A DNA stretch of 64,000 nt from Flavobacterium tistrianum. Its GTDB lineage: Bacteria > Bacteroidota > Bacteroidia > Flavobacteriales > Flavobacteriaceae. The position numbers and the translations under genes were made by a program. The stretch is from the NCBI RefSeq assembly GCF_003254545.1, contig NZ_QJRH01000066.1:168472-232471 (forward strand). The letters run 5' to 3'. Positions 26,661-35,559 of this stretch are shown in pieces (position 1 is the first letter of the stretch; the number at the start of each line of letters is the position of its first letter). Under the pieces are notes generated by a model. The model saw nothing but the letters and a program-made list of their open reading frames with translations, was not told where the DNA came from and ran no database searches.

Positions 26661-28742
26661 TTACTTAAAATTCGAAATTCCTTCGTCCAGCCATTGCAAA
26701 TATTCTTCTGTACTCACGTAACTGATAGTTGGTTTTGTGCTGTTCAAATTATTCCCTTCTAAATCCGTAATTACATACAAAGGCTGTGTGTTTGTTTTAT
26801 ATTTAGAAATCATAAAATCGGTCCATTTATCTCCAACTGTAATGATTTTGTCTCCAGATTCTGTTGTAAATTGCTCTTCTTTTGGCAATTCACGCTTATC
26901 ATCAACATAAAGCGAAATCAAAACCACATCGTTCTTAAGAATTGGTAAAACTGAAGGATCTGACCAAACATTGTTTTCCATTTTTCTGCAATTCACACAA
27001 GCATAACCTGTAAAATCAAGCATAATTGGCTTATTGATTTCTTTAGCATAAGCTAAACCATCTTCGTAATCATGGAAAACCATAATTCCATGTGGGCCTA
27101 ATTCAGCTCCTTCTGGCATACCTTTAATAGATCCTGCCGAAACCGCTCCGTTTCCTGAACCTCCAACCCCAAACGGACTTTCACTATATTGCGGCGGCGG
27201 CGGGAATGCACTGATTAATTTTAAAGGCGCTCCCCAAAGTCCCGGAATCATATAAATTGTAAAACTTAAAACAAGTAATCCTAATGATAATCTTCCTACT
27301 GAAATATGATGAGTTGGGCTATCGTGTGGCAATGTAATTTTTCCGAATAAATAGAATGCAAGAGTTCCAAAAATAGCAATCCAAATCGCTAAGAAAACTT
27401 CTCTTTCCAAGAAATGCAATTGTAAAACCAAATCGGCGCTTGACAAGAATTTGAATGCTAATGCTAATTCTAAAAATCCTAAAACAACTTTTACAGTGTT
27501 TAGCCATCCACCAGATTTTGGTAACGAATTCAACCACCCCGGAAACAATGCAAATAGCATAAATGGCAAAGCTAATGCTGAAGAGAATCCTAACATTCCA
27601 ACGATTGGCGCGATCCCTCCATTTGAAGCTGCTTCAACCAACAATGTCCCTACAATTGGCCCTGTGCACGAAAACGACACGATTGCTAAAGCCAAAGCCA
27701 TAAATAATATCCCAACCAAACCACCTTTATCTGCTTGCTGATCAGCTTTGTTTGCCCATGAATTTGGAAGCATAATTTCGAATGCTCCTAAAAATGAAAC
27801 CGCAAAAATGATTAAAATCACGAAGAAAATAAGATTGAACCAAACATCTGTCGATAACGCATTTAATGCATCCGCACCAAATATTTTTGTTACAATCAAT
27901 CCTAAAACCACATAAATAGCAATGATTGATAATCCGTAAAAAATAGCATTTCTAATTCCTTTTGCTCTGCTTTTGCTTTGTTTTGTAAAAAAACTCACTG
28001 TCATTGGAATCATTGGGAAAACACATGGCGTAAATAAAGCTGCAAAACCACCTAAAAATGCAAGAAAAAAGATCGACCACAAACTTCTCGAAGTCGCTGG
28101 CGCAGGAATTTCTTCTTTACCAGTTTTGGCTGTTTTCTCTACTTTTGGTTGCACAGCTTCTTCCTTTTTAACAGTATCAACCGCCAAACCAGCAACTTTT
28201 GTTTCGTCCAATTTTGCCTCAGCTACAACTGGAACTTCATCCATTTTAAAAGTTGAAGGAACTGCAATAGAGAATTTTTTATTTGAATTGATGCAAACTT
28301 CTTTACAAACCTGAAAATCAAACTCTACATCTACCGTTTTTAAATTTGGGTTTATGATTTTTATTTCTTGTTCGATATGTGCTTTGCCTTCAAAGAAAGT
28401 TTCATCTACGCCAAAAACATCGTTAAAAGCTGTTCTGGTTTTACCTTCTTTTGCTTTTCCAACCAACTCGTAATTTCCTTTTTGATTTTTAAACGAAATT
28501 TCTAATGCAAGCGGACCGCCGTCTGGCGTAAACTGAGAATACATATGCCAGTCTTTCTCGATTGTTCCATCAAAAATTAGAATAGTCTTATCTGCTTTTT
28601 TCTCCATTCTAGAAGTCCATTTTACTGGCTCTAATATTTGAGCGTTACTAGCTAATGCAAAAAAGAAAAAGAGTAAAAAAACGGTTATTTTATTCCAAAT
28701 ACTTTTCGAAGTTATCGACTGATGGGCTTGTGTAAAGTTCAT
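26661..28742 (-). CDS. dsbD: Thiol:disulfide interchange protein DsbD
   Basis: 693 residues. N-terminal signal, then a periplasmic immunoglobulin-like alpha domain with FQVCKEVC (about residues 142-152). The central membrane domain of eight helices carries FTPCVFPMIP and SFSCTGPIVG, the intramembrane Cys pair. The C-terminal thioredoxin-like domain has ACVNC near residue 580. It passes electrons from cytoplasmic thioredoxin to periplasmic thiol pathways and cytochrome c maturation. The ATG overlaps the tilS stop by one base, so it is the second gene of a tilS-dsbD operon. Confidence 0.93.
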   Translation of the reverse strand: MNFTQAHQSITSKSIWNKITVFLLFFFFALASNAQILEPVKWTSRMEKKADKTILIFDGTIEKDWHMYSQFTPDGGPLALEISFKNQKGNYELVGKAKEGKTRTAFNDVFGVDETFFEGKAHIEQEIKIINPNLKTVDVEFDFQVCKEVCINSNKKFSIAVPSTFKMDEVPVVAEAKLDETKVAGLAVDTVKKEEAVQPKVEKTAKTGKEEIPAPATSRSLWSIFFLAFLGGFAALFTPCVFPMIPMTVSFFTKQSKSRAKGIRNAIFYGLSIIAIYVVLGLIVTKIFGADALNALSTDVWFNLIFFVILIIFAVSFLGAFEIMLPNSWANKADQQADKGGLVGILFMALALAIVSFSCTGPIVGTLLVEAASNGGIAPIVGMLGFSSALALPFMLFALFPGWLNSLPKSGGWLNTVKVVLGFLELALAFKFLSSADLVLQLHFLEREVFLAIWIAIFGTLAFYLFGKITLPHDSPTHHISVGRLSLGLLVLSFTIYMIPGLWGAPLKLISAFPPPPQYSESPFGVGGSGNGAVSAGSIKGMPEGAELGPHGIMVFHDYEDGLAYAKEINKPIMLDFTGYACVNCRKMENNVWSDPSVLPILKNDVVLISLYVDDKRELPKEEQFTTESGDKIITVGDKWTDFMISKYKTNTQPLYVITDLEGNNLNSTKPTISYVSTEEYLQWLDEGISNFK

Positions 28743-30052
28743 TATAGTAATTCTATTTTTAATATTTTATTTGTGGCTTTTTCTATTTTAAAACGTTCGT
28801 CTTGTCTCATTCCGACGACCCAGACTATTTGATCTTCTGAGCATAAAATCCAAGTTTTTTCTTTTTCGATCAATGATAGTTTTTCATCTTTAAAAAGTTT
28901 ACTTACTTTTTTAGACTTTCCATGCATTCCAAACGGCTGAAAAACATCTCCTTCTTTCCATTTACGCAAAATCAAGGGATAACGGATTTTATCAGAATCG
29001 ACAAATATAACTTTATTTGAGCCGAATGTTGTGTGATCTACGTTACAAAGACTCATTTTTAAGGGAAAATTAACTTCTGTATCGTTTTCACTAATTTCAT
29101 ATTCGTCTTTTTCTGATGTTTCAGAAAACGGACTTAAAATAAGTGTTTCTCTGTTTTTTAGTAACCTAAATTCCTCGGAAAGAACTTGTTTGCCAGATTG
29201 CCCTTCAACCAAATCATAAATATCATTCCATGACGAAAAACCAAATTCTTTCAGCCACTGATACAAATACGATTTATAATTTGGAAGTTTTTTTAGATGA
29301 TTTAAATCGAAATGAATATCATCGCCAGCTTCTTTTGCCACTTGCTGATAAACCATAATCGACGCATCTTCAACCATTTCTTTTGACTCTTGAAGAAAAG
29401 ATTGCGTTTTCTGAAATGCGTCTAAAAAATTAGGATTGATTTCTTTTAAAACTGGAACCAAATTATGGCGAATCTTGTTTCGCAGATATTTCGTAGAAGC
29501 ATTACTGCTATCTTCTCTCCATTCTATCTTATTTTCCTCAGAATATTTCAAGATTTCTTCTCTAGAAAAAGGAAGTAACGGACGAATAATTCTATCATTT
29601 TGTTCTGGAATTCCAGTCAAACCTTCCAATCCAGTTCCACGGGTTAAATTGATGATGAAAGTTTCCAGATTATCATCGGCATGATGAGCTGTCAGAATAT
29701 AATCAAAGTTTTTTTCTTCTAATAATTCGTAAAACCAACTGTAGCGAAGTTCTCTTGCAGCGACTTGCGTCGATAGCTTATAATCTTTAGCGAAAGCTTC
29801 TGTATCAAAATGAGTGGTAAAAATCGGAATATTATTTTGATTGCAATAATCCTGTATAAATTCCTGATCTCCAAAACTTTCTAGTCCGCGAAGCTGGAAA
29901 TTGCAATGCAAAACAGCAATTTCATAAGGCAGTTGATGCAACAAATGCAACAAAACCATACTGTCTAAACCTCCACTTACAGCCAGAAAAAGTTTTTTTT
30001 CGGCTAAAAACGGAAATCTTGAAACGATATGATTTTGAAATTTTGAAAACAT
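28742..30052 (-). CDS. tilS: tRNA(Ile)-lysidine synthetase
   Basis: 436 residues. N-type PP-loop SGGLDS at residues 26-31, followed by LHCNFQLRG and AHHADDNLET, both conserved in TilS. The C-terminal TilS_C domain includes LILRKWKEGDVFQPFGM and KKVSKLFKDEKLSL. The enzyme converts C34 of the AUA-reading tRNA-Ile to lysidine with ATP and lysine and is normally essential. It overlaps dsbD by one base. Confidence 0.95.
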   Translation of the reverse strand: MFSKFQNHIVSRFPFLAEKKLFLAVSGGLDSMVLLHLLHQLPYEIAVLHCNFQLRGLESFGDQEFIQDYCNQNNIPIFTTHFDTEAFAKDYKLSTQVAARELRYSWFYELLEEKNFDYILTAHHADDNLETFIINLTRGTGLEGLTGIPEQNDRIIRPLLPFSREEILKYSEENKIEWREDSSNASTKYLRNKIRHNLVPVLKEINPNFLDAFQKTQSFLQESKEMVEDASIMVYQQVAKEAGDDIHFDLNHLKKLPNYKSYLYQWLKEFGFSSWNDIYDLVEGQSGKQVLSEEFRLLKNRETLILSPFSETSEKDEYEISENDTEVNFPLKMSLCNVDHTTFGSNKVIFVDSDKIRYPLILRKWKEGDVFQPFGMHGKSKKVSKLFKDEKLSLIEKEKTWILCSEDQIVWVVGMRQDERFKIEKATNKILKIELL

Positions 30053-30116
30053 CTGATAAAAGTAAAAAATTAAATTTGATCTATTTTTAAACGAAATGTT
30101 AAGCGTTATTTTTTTC

Positions 30117-30270
30117 TGCCACGAATTACACTAATTAGCACGAATTATTTTTCTGCCACAGATTAAAAGGATTTACACAGATTTTTTTAACCATTTTAAT
30201 CCTTTAATCTGTGGCAATATTTTTTTACCTTGAATTGAAGAAAAAATAATTCGCGCAATTCGTGGCAATT
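30117..30270. repeat. Nested CACGAATT / CACAGATTAAAAGG palindromes
   Basis: An inner pair TGCCACAGATTAAAAGGATT ... AATCCTTTAATCTGTGGCA is enclosed by an outer pair built on GCCACGAATT ... AATTCGTGGC. Same family as 10073-10205, between tilS and pabB. Confidence 0.7.
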
Positions 30271-30273
30271 TTT

Positions 30274-31560
30274 TTATCGCAAAACTTCATGCATTGCCTT
30301 TGCCTTCAGCAAACATTCTTCATATTCTTTTTCTGGAATTGAAAGCGATGTTATGGCACTTCCAACCGAAAAAGAAACATATTTATTTTCCTGATTATAT
30401 AAAATACTTCTAATTACGACATTAAAATCAAAATCACCTTCTGGAGTAAAATACCCAACCGTACCACTATATAGTCCTCTTTTGGTTTCTTCTATTTTTT
30501 CGACGATTTCCATTACCGAAATCTTTGGCGCGCCAGTCATACTTCCCATCGGAAATGTTGTTTTCAAGACATCTACCACTGAATATTTAGGTTCTAATTT
30601 TGAAGTAATCGTAGAAATCATCTGATGCACTTGCAAAAACGAATAAATTCCGCAAAGCTCTTCAACCTCAACCGAACCTTTTTGCGCTGTGTGCGACAAA
30701 TCATTTCGGACTAAATCGGTTATCATGATGTTTTCAGCGCGTTCTTTGGCATCAGAGGCTAAGATGTTTTTTGATTTTTCATCTTCAATTGGATCTGTAA
30801 AACGCTTAGAAGTTCCTTTGATTGGCTGCGAAACAATCTTATCCCCTACTTTTTTCAGATAACGTTCTGGTGAAGCAGAAAGCAGATATTGTTTGTAATT
30901 TTTAAAGAAGACAGAAAATGGCGCTTGTGAAATCTCATTCAGTTTCTGAAATTTTTCTAACGGATTTATAACTGCATTTTCAGCATAAAACTCCATACAG
31001 AAATTGGCTTCATACATATCACCAATATGAATATGATGAAGCATTTGATTCACTTTTTCAACATACAATTCTTTCGAAATGCGTTGCTTCACTTCGACTC
31101 CGCTCAGTGTGACAAATGTTTCGGTCTCAATTTTTAAAATTTCTTCAAAATCCTCATCAAGTTCATCATCGCAAAGCATTAAATATTGAATTTCGAGTTC
31201 ATTTCCTTTTAGTATAAAAACTTTTTTAGGCTGAAAGAAAAACAAATCGGGAAAATTCAAACCATCAAAATTATTAGACTGAAGGTTTTCGATATCATTC
31301 TTTAAATCATAAGAAAGATATCCAAAAAGCCAGTCTTTTGTATTTTGCTGATACTGTTTTAAATCTTCAAAAGCATTATAATAATCTGTTTTTAAAGAAG
31401 TAAAAGCATCAACTGCTAAAATGCAGTCAAAACTAGAATATTGTTGCGGATAAGAATTACTGTCTAAAAAAACGACTTCACGAAATTGTTGCGCCCAACT
31501 TAAAAGCTGTTCTTTAAACAGTTTCGGATTGGCAATATTTTTACGGATGGAAACTCTCAA
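30274..31560 (-). CDS. pabB: Aminodeoxychorismate synthase component I
   Basis: 428 residues of the chorismate-binding family. SQPIKGTSKR near residue 245 has the lysine (PIKGT) typical of aminodeoxychorismate synthase, where anthranilate synthases have alanine. Other motifs: SASPERYLK, ENIMITDLVRNDL and FPMGSMTGAPKISVMEI. It converts chorismate with ammonia from a PabA subunit to 4-amino-4-deoxychorismate for folate. The start codon is TTG; no in-frame ATG precedes it. The glutaminase and lyase partners are not in the window. Confidence 0.92.
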   Translation of the reverse strand: MRVSIRKNIANPKLFKEQLLSWAQQFREVVFLDSNSYPQQYSSFDCILAVDAFTSLKTDYYNAFEDLKQYQQNTKDWLFGYLSYDLKNDIENLQSNNFDGLNFPDLFFFQPKKVFILKGNELEIQYLMLCDDELDEDFEEILKIETETFVTLSGVEVKQRISKELYVEKVNQMLHHIHIGDMYEANFCMEFYAENAVINPLEKFQKLNEISQAPFSVFFKNYKQYLLSASPERYLKKVGDKIVSQPIKGTSKRFTDPIEDEKSKNILASDAKERAENIMITDLVRNDLSHTAQKGSVEVEELCGIYSFLQVHQMISTITSKLEPKYSVVDVLKTTFPMGSMTGAPKISVMEIVEKIEETKRGLYSGTVGYFTPEGDFDFNVVIRSILYNQENKYVSFSVGSAITSLSIPEKEYEECLLKAKAMHEVLR

Positions 31561-31579
31561 AAATGGTAATTTTAAAGGT

Positions 31580-31598
31580 CAAAATTACGACAAAATTA
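31580..31598 (-). promoter_or_regulatory. Two candidate -7 elements of pabB (TAATTTTG twice)
   Basis: Minus-strand TAATTTTG occurs at 31580-31587 and 31591-31598, 20-31 nt before the pabB start, suggesting one or two start sites. Confidence 0.4.
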
Positions 31599-31690
31599 TT
31601 TCATTAGAAGAAAACAGAAAAATAATCAAATGTTTTGAATTACATTACAAAACTGTTAAAAAGACATTCTTTTTATAAGAAAAAATTCGT

Positions 31691-31698
31691 TATATTTG
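31691..31698 (+). promoter_or_regulatory. Candidate -7 element (TATATTTG) upstream of the DoxX-like gene
   Basis: A good TAnnTTTG match, but 161 nt before the ATG, implying a long 5' leader if used. Confidence 0.4.
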
Positions 31699-31859
31699 AT
31701 ATACAATTAGATTAATCCAAAAACGGTATTGATTTGATTGTAGAATCCTTAAAAAAGAGCCTTAAAAAAAATTAATTTATGATTCTCTTTTGAGCTTTTA
31801 GATTGCATTTCTTCCAATAACTTAATTAATTTTTTTAACCTTAAAAAATCCTAAGTATT

Positions 31860-32234
31860 ATGAAAATTGCCACAATTATTGTCCGCGTTTTAATTGGCCT
31901 TTTGCTACTGTTTGCCTCTATCAGTTATTTTTTCCACCTAATGCCTGAACCTGAAACTACAGGGAATTTTAAAGCATTTAATGTAGGTTTAATGGCCTCG
32001 ACGTATTTAATGCCTCTGGCAAAATCTATCGAGTTATTGTGTGGTATTGCATTTGTATCTGGGCGTTATGTAACTTTAGCAAACATCTTGATCTTACCGA
32101 TTACGGTAAATATTTTGTTTATCAATTATTTCCTTACTCCAGACGGTCTGCCAATTGCAGCTCTTCTTTTTCTAGGAAACCTATTCTTGATTTACAGATA
32201 CTGGGATAATTATAAAAGTGTTTTTACCGCATAA
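31860..32234 (+). CDS. DoxX-like small membrane protein
   Basis: 124 residues with four transmembrane helices: about 3-25, 42-64, 66-90 and 94-117. Composition and the pattern IVRVLIGLLLLFASISYFF ... MPLAKSIELLCGIAF fit the DoxX/DoxD-like superfamily of four-helix proteins. Substrate and role unknown. It converges on the lipocalin gene with a shared terminator. Confidence 0.7.
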   Translation: MKIATIIVRVLIGLLLLFASISYFFHLMPEPETTGNFKAFNVGLMASTYLMPLAKSIELLCGIAFVSGRYVTLANILILPITVNILFINYFLTPDGLPIAALLFLGNLFLIYRYWDNYKSVFTA

Positions 32235-32253
32235 GCATTTTTCAAATCGAAAT

Positions 32254-32290
32254 AAAAAAGTCCGTCAGTGTTATTATCTGACGGACTTTA
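32254..32290. terminator. Bidirectional terminator between DoxX-like and lipocalin genes
   Basis: Stem AAAGTCCGTCAG / CTGACGGACTTT, 9-nt loop. Confidence 0.85.
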
Positions 32291-32294
32291 TTTT

Positions 32295-32837
32295 TTAATT
32301 TACCTTATCGTGTTTTACCCAAACCAAATCGGTTACATTATACCCAATTTCCTGAGCTTTGATAAGAAAATCTGCTTTTACACTTTCCGGAATTGTTTTT
32401 TCCCTAGAAAGTATCCACATATATTTTAAGCTTTCTCCGGCTACAAGTGCGTATTTATAATCAGAATCGATCGCTACGACATTGTAACCAGAATAAAAAG
32501 GACCAAAAAATGAGACTTTCAGCATACCAATGTTGTCTTTTTTGACAAATCTAGCTTTCCCGACACTTTGTTCCCATTTGTCTTTTTTGACATTATAGCC
32601 CTTATTATCGACTTTTATTGTTTTATCTTCATTTAAAGAATACTCGGCAGTTACATTGTTCAGATCTCTTTCCCATTTATAATCTAATCTGGCAATTTCA
32701 TACCATTTTCCGAGGTATTTTGCGCTGTCAAAGTTTGTTACAGCTTTTGCATTTTTTGGAATTCCGCCTCCGCATGAGTACAGAGCGATTCCGATTCCTG
32801 CTCCAATTAAAACTGGAACGATATATTTAGTTTTCAT
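32295..32837 (-). CDS. blc: Lipocalin family outer-membrane lipoprotein (Blc-like)
   Basis: 180 residues. Lipoprotein signal ending ALYSC (Cys22). Lipocalin signature YLGKWYEIARLDYKWER near residue 41, followed by the beta strands of the barrel (AEYSLNEDKTIKV, KARFVKKDNIGMLKVSFFG, YNVVAIDSDYKYALVAG) and a YMWILSREK close. Bacterial lipocalins bind lysophospholipids or fatty acids at the outer membrane and are often stress-induced. Monocistronic. Confidence 0.93.
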   Translation of the reverse strand: MKTKYIVPVLIGAGIGIALYSCGGGIPKNAKAVTNFDSAKYLGKWYEIARLDYKWERDLNNVTAEYSLNEDKTIKVDNKGYNVKKDKWEQSVGKARFVKKDNIGMLKVSFFGPFYSGYNVVAIDSDYKYALVAGESLKYMWILSREKTIPESVKADFLIKAQEIGYNVTDLVWVKHDKVN

Positions 32838-32928
32838 AACACTATCTTTTTAATTTTCATAAAGATAGCTACTGAAACATCCATCTAATTTACAAAATTA
32901 TTTTTGATTATTATATTATGTGAAGCAT

Positions 32929-32963
32929 AAAAAAACCGTCTCATTTTTTAACGAGACGGTTTA
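32929..32963 (-). terminator. Terminator of lpdA
   Basis: Minus-strand stem AAACCGTCTC / GAGACGGTTT followed by a T-tract. Confidence 0.85.
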
Positions 32964-32985
32964 CAAATATCATATAACGTAAAAA

Positions 32986-34389
32986 TTATACGTGTAGAGC
33001 TCTATTTTCAGTAGCTGCCAATGCTGCTTCTTTTACCGCTTCCGCGAAAGTTGGGTGCGCGTGGCTCATTCTTGAAATATCTTCGGCAGAAGCTTTGAAT
33101 TCCATTGCAGTAACCGCTTCAGCAATTAAATCTGCTGTACGAGCACCAATCATGTGAACTCCTAAAACCTCATCTGTTTTCTCATCAGCTAAGATTTTTA
33201 CAAATCCATCTAAGTCAGCACTTGCTCTTGCACGTCCTAAAGCTTTAAATGGGAAACTTCCAGATTTGTATTTCACTCCTGCAGCTTTCAATTGCTCTTC
33301 TGTTTGTCCAACAGCAGCAACCTCTGGCCAAGTGTAAACTACACCAGGAATTAAGTTGTAATCGATATGTGGTTTTTGACCTGCTAAAATTTCAGCAACC
33401 ATAACCCCTTCTTCCTCTGCTTTGTGCGCTAACATTGCTCCACGAACAACGTCACCAATTGCATAGATATTTGGAACATTAGTTTGTAAATGATCATTTA
33501 CTTCAACTTGTCCTCTGTCTGAAATTTTCACTCCAGCTTTGTCAGCGTTTAATCCGTCTGTGTAAGGACGACGACCAACAGAAACTAATGAATAATCTCC
33601 TTCAAGAGTAATAGTTTCTCCTTTTGCATTTTCAGCCTGAACTACAACAGCGTCACCGTTTCTTTCAACTGATTTTACTTTGTGAGAAACGTAGAATTTC
33701 ATTCCTTGTTTTTTCAATACTTTAGTCAATTCTTTAGAAAGCGCTCCGTCCATTCCTGGAATGATTCTGTCCATGAATTCCACTACAGAAACCTGAGCTC
33801 CTAAACGAAGGTAAACTTGTCCAAGCTCGATTCCGATAACTCCACCACCGATGATAACTAAATGTTTTGGAACTTCTTTTAAAGCTAAAGCTTCAGTAGA
33901 AGTAATAATTCTTTCTTTATCAATTTTGATGAATGGTAAAGAAGATGGTTTTGATCCTGTAGCAATTACAGTATATTTTGCTTCGATAGTTTCAGACGTT
34001 CCGTCAGCTTTTGCAATCGCAATGTGAGTTGCATCTACGAAAGAACCTAAACCATTGAAAACAGTAATTTTATTTTTATCCATTAGGTAGTTAATTCCAC
34101 CCACAGTTTGATCTACAACTGCTTGCTTGCGCGCGATCATTTTCTCTAAATTGATTTTTACATCACCAGAAACTTCGATTCCGTGATCTGCAAAATGAGC
34201 GATTTCTGAATAATGGTGAGAAGAAGATAATAATGCTTTTGAAGGAATACAACCTACGTTAAGGCAAGTTCCACCTAATGAATTATATTTTTCTACAATT
34301 GCAGTTTTGAAACCTAATTGTGCGCAACGAATTGCTGATACATATCCTCCAGGACCTGAACCTATAATGACTACGTCAAATGAACTCAT
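32986..34389 (-). CDS. lpdA: Dihydrolipoyl dehydrogenase
   Basis: 467 residues, E3 of 2-oxoacid dehydrogenase complexes and the glycine cleavage system. FAD loop IIGSGPGGYVSA (8-19), redox disulfide GGTCLNVGCIP (Cys42/Cys47), NAD loop IIGGGVIGIELG, second FAD site YAIGDVV, and the C-terminal SHAHPTFAEAVKEAAL with the catalytic His-Glu of the partner subunit. It stands apart from genes of any one complex, which fits a shared E3. Confidence 0.96.
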   Translation of the reverse strand: MSSFDVVIIGSGPGGYVSAIRCAQLGFKTAIVEKYNSLGGTCLNVGCIPSKALLSSSHHYSEIAHFADHGIEVSGDVKINLEKMIARKQAVVDQTVGGINYLMDKNKITVFNGLGSFVDATHIAIAKADGTSETIEAKYTVIATGSKPSSLPFIKIDKERIITSTEALALKEVPKHLVIIGGGVIGIELGQVYLRLGAQVSVVEFMDRIIPGMDGALSKELTKVLKKQGMKFYVSHKVKSVERNGDAVVVQAENAKGETITLEGDYSLVSVGRRPYTDGLNADKAGVKISDRGQVEVNDHLQTNVPNIYAIGDVVRGAMLAHKAEEEGVMVAEILAGQKPHIDYNLIPGVVYTWPEVAAVGQTEEQLKAAGVKYKSGSFPFKALGRARASADLDGFVKILADEKTDEVLGVHMIGARTADLIAEAVTAMEFKASAEDISRMSHAHPTFAEAVKEAALAATENRALHV

Positions 34390-34416
34390 AGTATTTTGTT
34401 TTTATTTTAGCGGTTA

Positions 34417-34424
34417 CAAAATTA
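34417..34424 (-). promoter_or_regulatory. Predicted -7 element of lpdA (TAATTTTG)
   Basis: Minus-strand TAnnTTTG match 27 nt before the lpdA ATG. Confidence 0.45.
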
Positions 34425-34549
34425 AGCAATAAAGTTCTGTTTGAGGTTTAATTTTCAATGTTTTTTGTGTGAAATATTAGCCTGTTTCAATCTTGAAGCT
34501 GGTAAGATTGTATAAGGTCCGCTAAGTTTTGTTTTTAATCTCGCAAAGA

Positions 34550-34581
34550 CGCAGAGTCGCAGAGTCGCAAAGTTTTTTTTA
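34550..34581. repeat. Octamer-period array, CGCARAG type
   Basis: Consecutive units CGCAAAGA, CGCAGAGT, CGCAGAGT and CGCAAAGT, then T8: four units with an exact 8-nt period and a T-tract end. Confidence 0.7.
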
Positions 34582-34606
34582 AGACAAAGATTACCACTCA
34601 CTATTT

Positions 34607-34706
34607 GTCATTTCGACGAAGGAGAAATCTCCGCGAGAAGCTCGACAAAGATTAGAGCCTCTCTTTACGGATTTACTTGCGAGGATTTCTCCTTCGTCGA
34701 AATGAC
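34607..34706. repeat. Head-to-head pair of GTCATTTCGACG repeats without a gene
   Basis: 34607-34655 begins GTCATTTCGACGAAGGAGAAATC, and 34672-34706 is its inverted partner ending GATTTCTCCTTCGTCGAAATGAC. The spacer is about 16 nt, so the pair could fold into one long hairpin. Confidence 0.8.
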
Positions 34707-34758
34707 ATAAACTGAGAATAAAAACCTTTGCCCCTTTGTTACTCTGAACCTCTGCACC

Positions 34759-35217
34759 TCAGAAAGAAATCACCGTCGAATTCTTCACTTCACTAATCAT
34801 AAACATACTTTGGGTACTTCCAATATGTTGCAACGAAGTAAGTTTGGTTACTAAAAATTCTCTATAAGCTTCCATATCTTTTACCAGAACTTTTAAAATA
34901 TAATCGTAATCGCCACTTACGTGATGGCATTCTAGAACTTCATTTAGTTTTATGACTTCACTTTCAAATTTGGTTAGAAATTCTTTGGTGTGTTGAATCA
35001 GTTTTAAATGGCAGAAAACTACAAATCCTTTTTCGATTTTAGATTTATCGACTAAGGCTGCGTAGTTTTTTATAATGCCTTCTCTTTCGAGCTTTTTTAT
35101 TCGCTCGTAAACAGCTGTCACCGATAAATTAAGTTTTAAAGACAATTCTTTATTCGTCTTTTTACTATCGGTTTGAAGTAAAACCAGAAGTTTTTTATCT
35201 GTAGCATCTAAAGTCAT
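34759..35217 (-). CDS. Lrp/AsnC family transcriptional regulator
   Basis: 152 residues. N-terminal HTH: LDATDKKLLVLLQTD, then NKELSLKLNLSVTAVYERIKKLEREGII. C-terminal RAM (AsnC_trans_reg) domain with HVSGDYDYILKVLVKDMEAY, which forms oligomers and binds amino acids. It is divergent from a Cys/Met-metabolism PLP gene, the classic regulator-target arrangement, so that gene is its likely target. The intervening 342 bp carry no clear Lrp palindrome but do include a structured element. Confidence 0.92.
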   Translation of the reverse strand: MTLDATDKKLLVLLQTDSKKTNKELSLKLNLSVTAVYERIKKLEREGIIKNYAALVDKSKIEKGFVVFCHLKLIQHTKEFLTKFESEVIKLNEVLECHHVSGDYDYILKVLVKDMEAYREFLVTKLTSLQHIGSTQSMFMISEVKNSTVISF

Positions 35218-35559
35218 TTTTAGTTGATGGTTTTTGGTTGATGGTTGATGACTATTAAAAAGAAATAAAATCTATTGAATTGCAATTTCAGAATCAAATT
35301 TAGATTAAAAATCATTACAAAAACATATTTATAGTTTTAAAATCTAATTTTTCATTTTATAATTGATTAATTTTCTTATTAGACATTATTTTGACTAGAA
35401 TTTATTTTGAAAATGAGTGTCCTAGCCCTGATAGAAGTGGAAATCCTTTTTGTGCCGGGGTTCGGCACAAAAGATTGGAACGGATAGCAGGAAATAGCTC
35501 CAAAAAATTAATACTAACTATGAGGATGAGATTGCTTCGTTCCTCGCAATGACATAAAA
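35218..35559. other. Divergent lrp / PLP-lyase intergenic region
   Basis: 342 bases. It holds TTGATGGTT-type short repeats next to the Lrp start (35223-35250), AT-rich sequence, the structured element at 35422-35502 and a GATTGCTTCGTTCCTCGCAATGAC repeat fragment (35529-35552) ending 8 nt before the next ATG. Confidence 0.6.
35422..35502 (+). ncRNA. Candidate structured RNA-like element
   Basis: Nested pairings are visible: a closing helix (AGC + CCTG at 35424-35430 with CAGG...GCT at 35488-35500), ATCC with GGAT inside it, and a terminal hairpin TTTTGTGCC / GGCACAAAA with a 7-nt loop GGGGTTC. This arrangement is familiar to me from intergenic regions of other flavobacteria and may correspond to the Rfam Flavo-1 motif or to a mobile repeat; I cannot confirm which. 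It lies 58 nt before the PLP-lyase start. Confidence 0.5.

Larger units (their letters stand above)
34390..34758. other. Gene-free stretch with several repeat families
   Basis: 369 bases. Contents: the lpdA -7 element (34417-34424), a CGCAAAG octamer-period array (about 34550-34581), a gene-less inverted pair of the GTCATTTCGACG repeat (34607-34706), and an inverted octamer-type array (about 34719-34768) that runs into the end of the Lrp gene. Confidence 0.7.
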
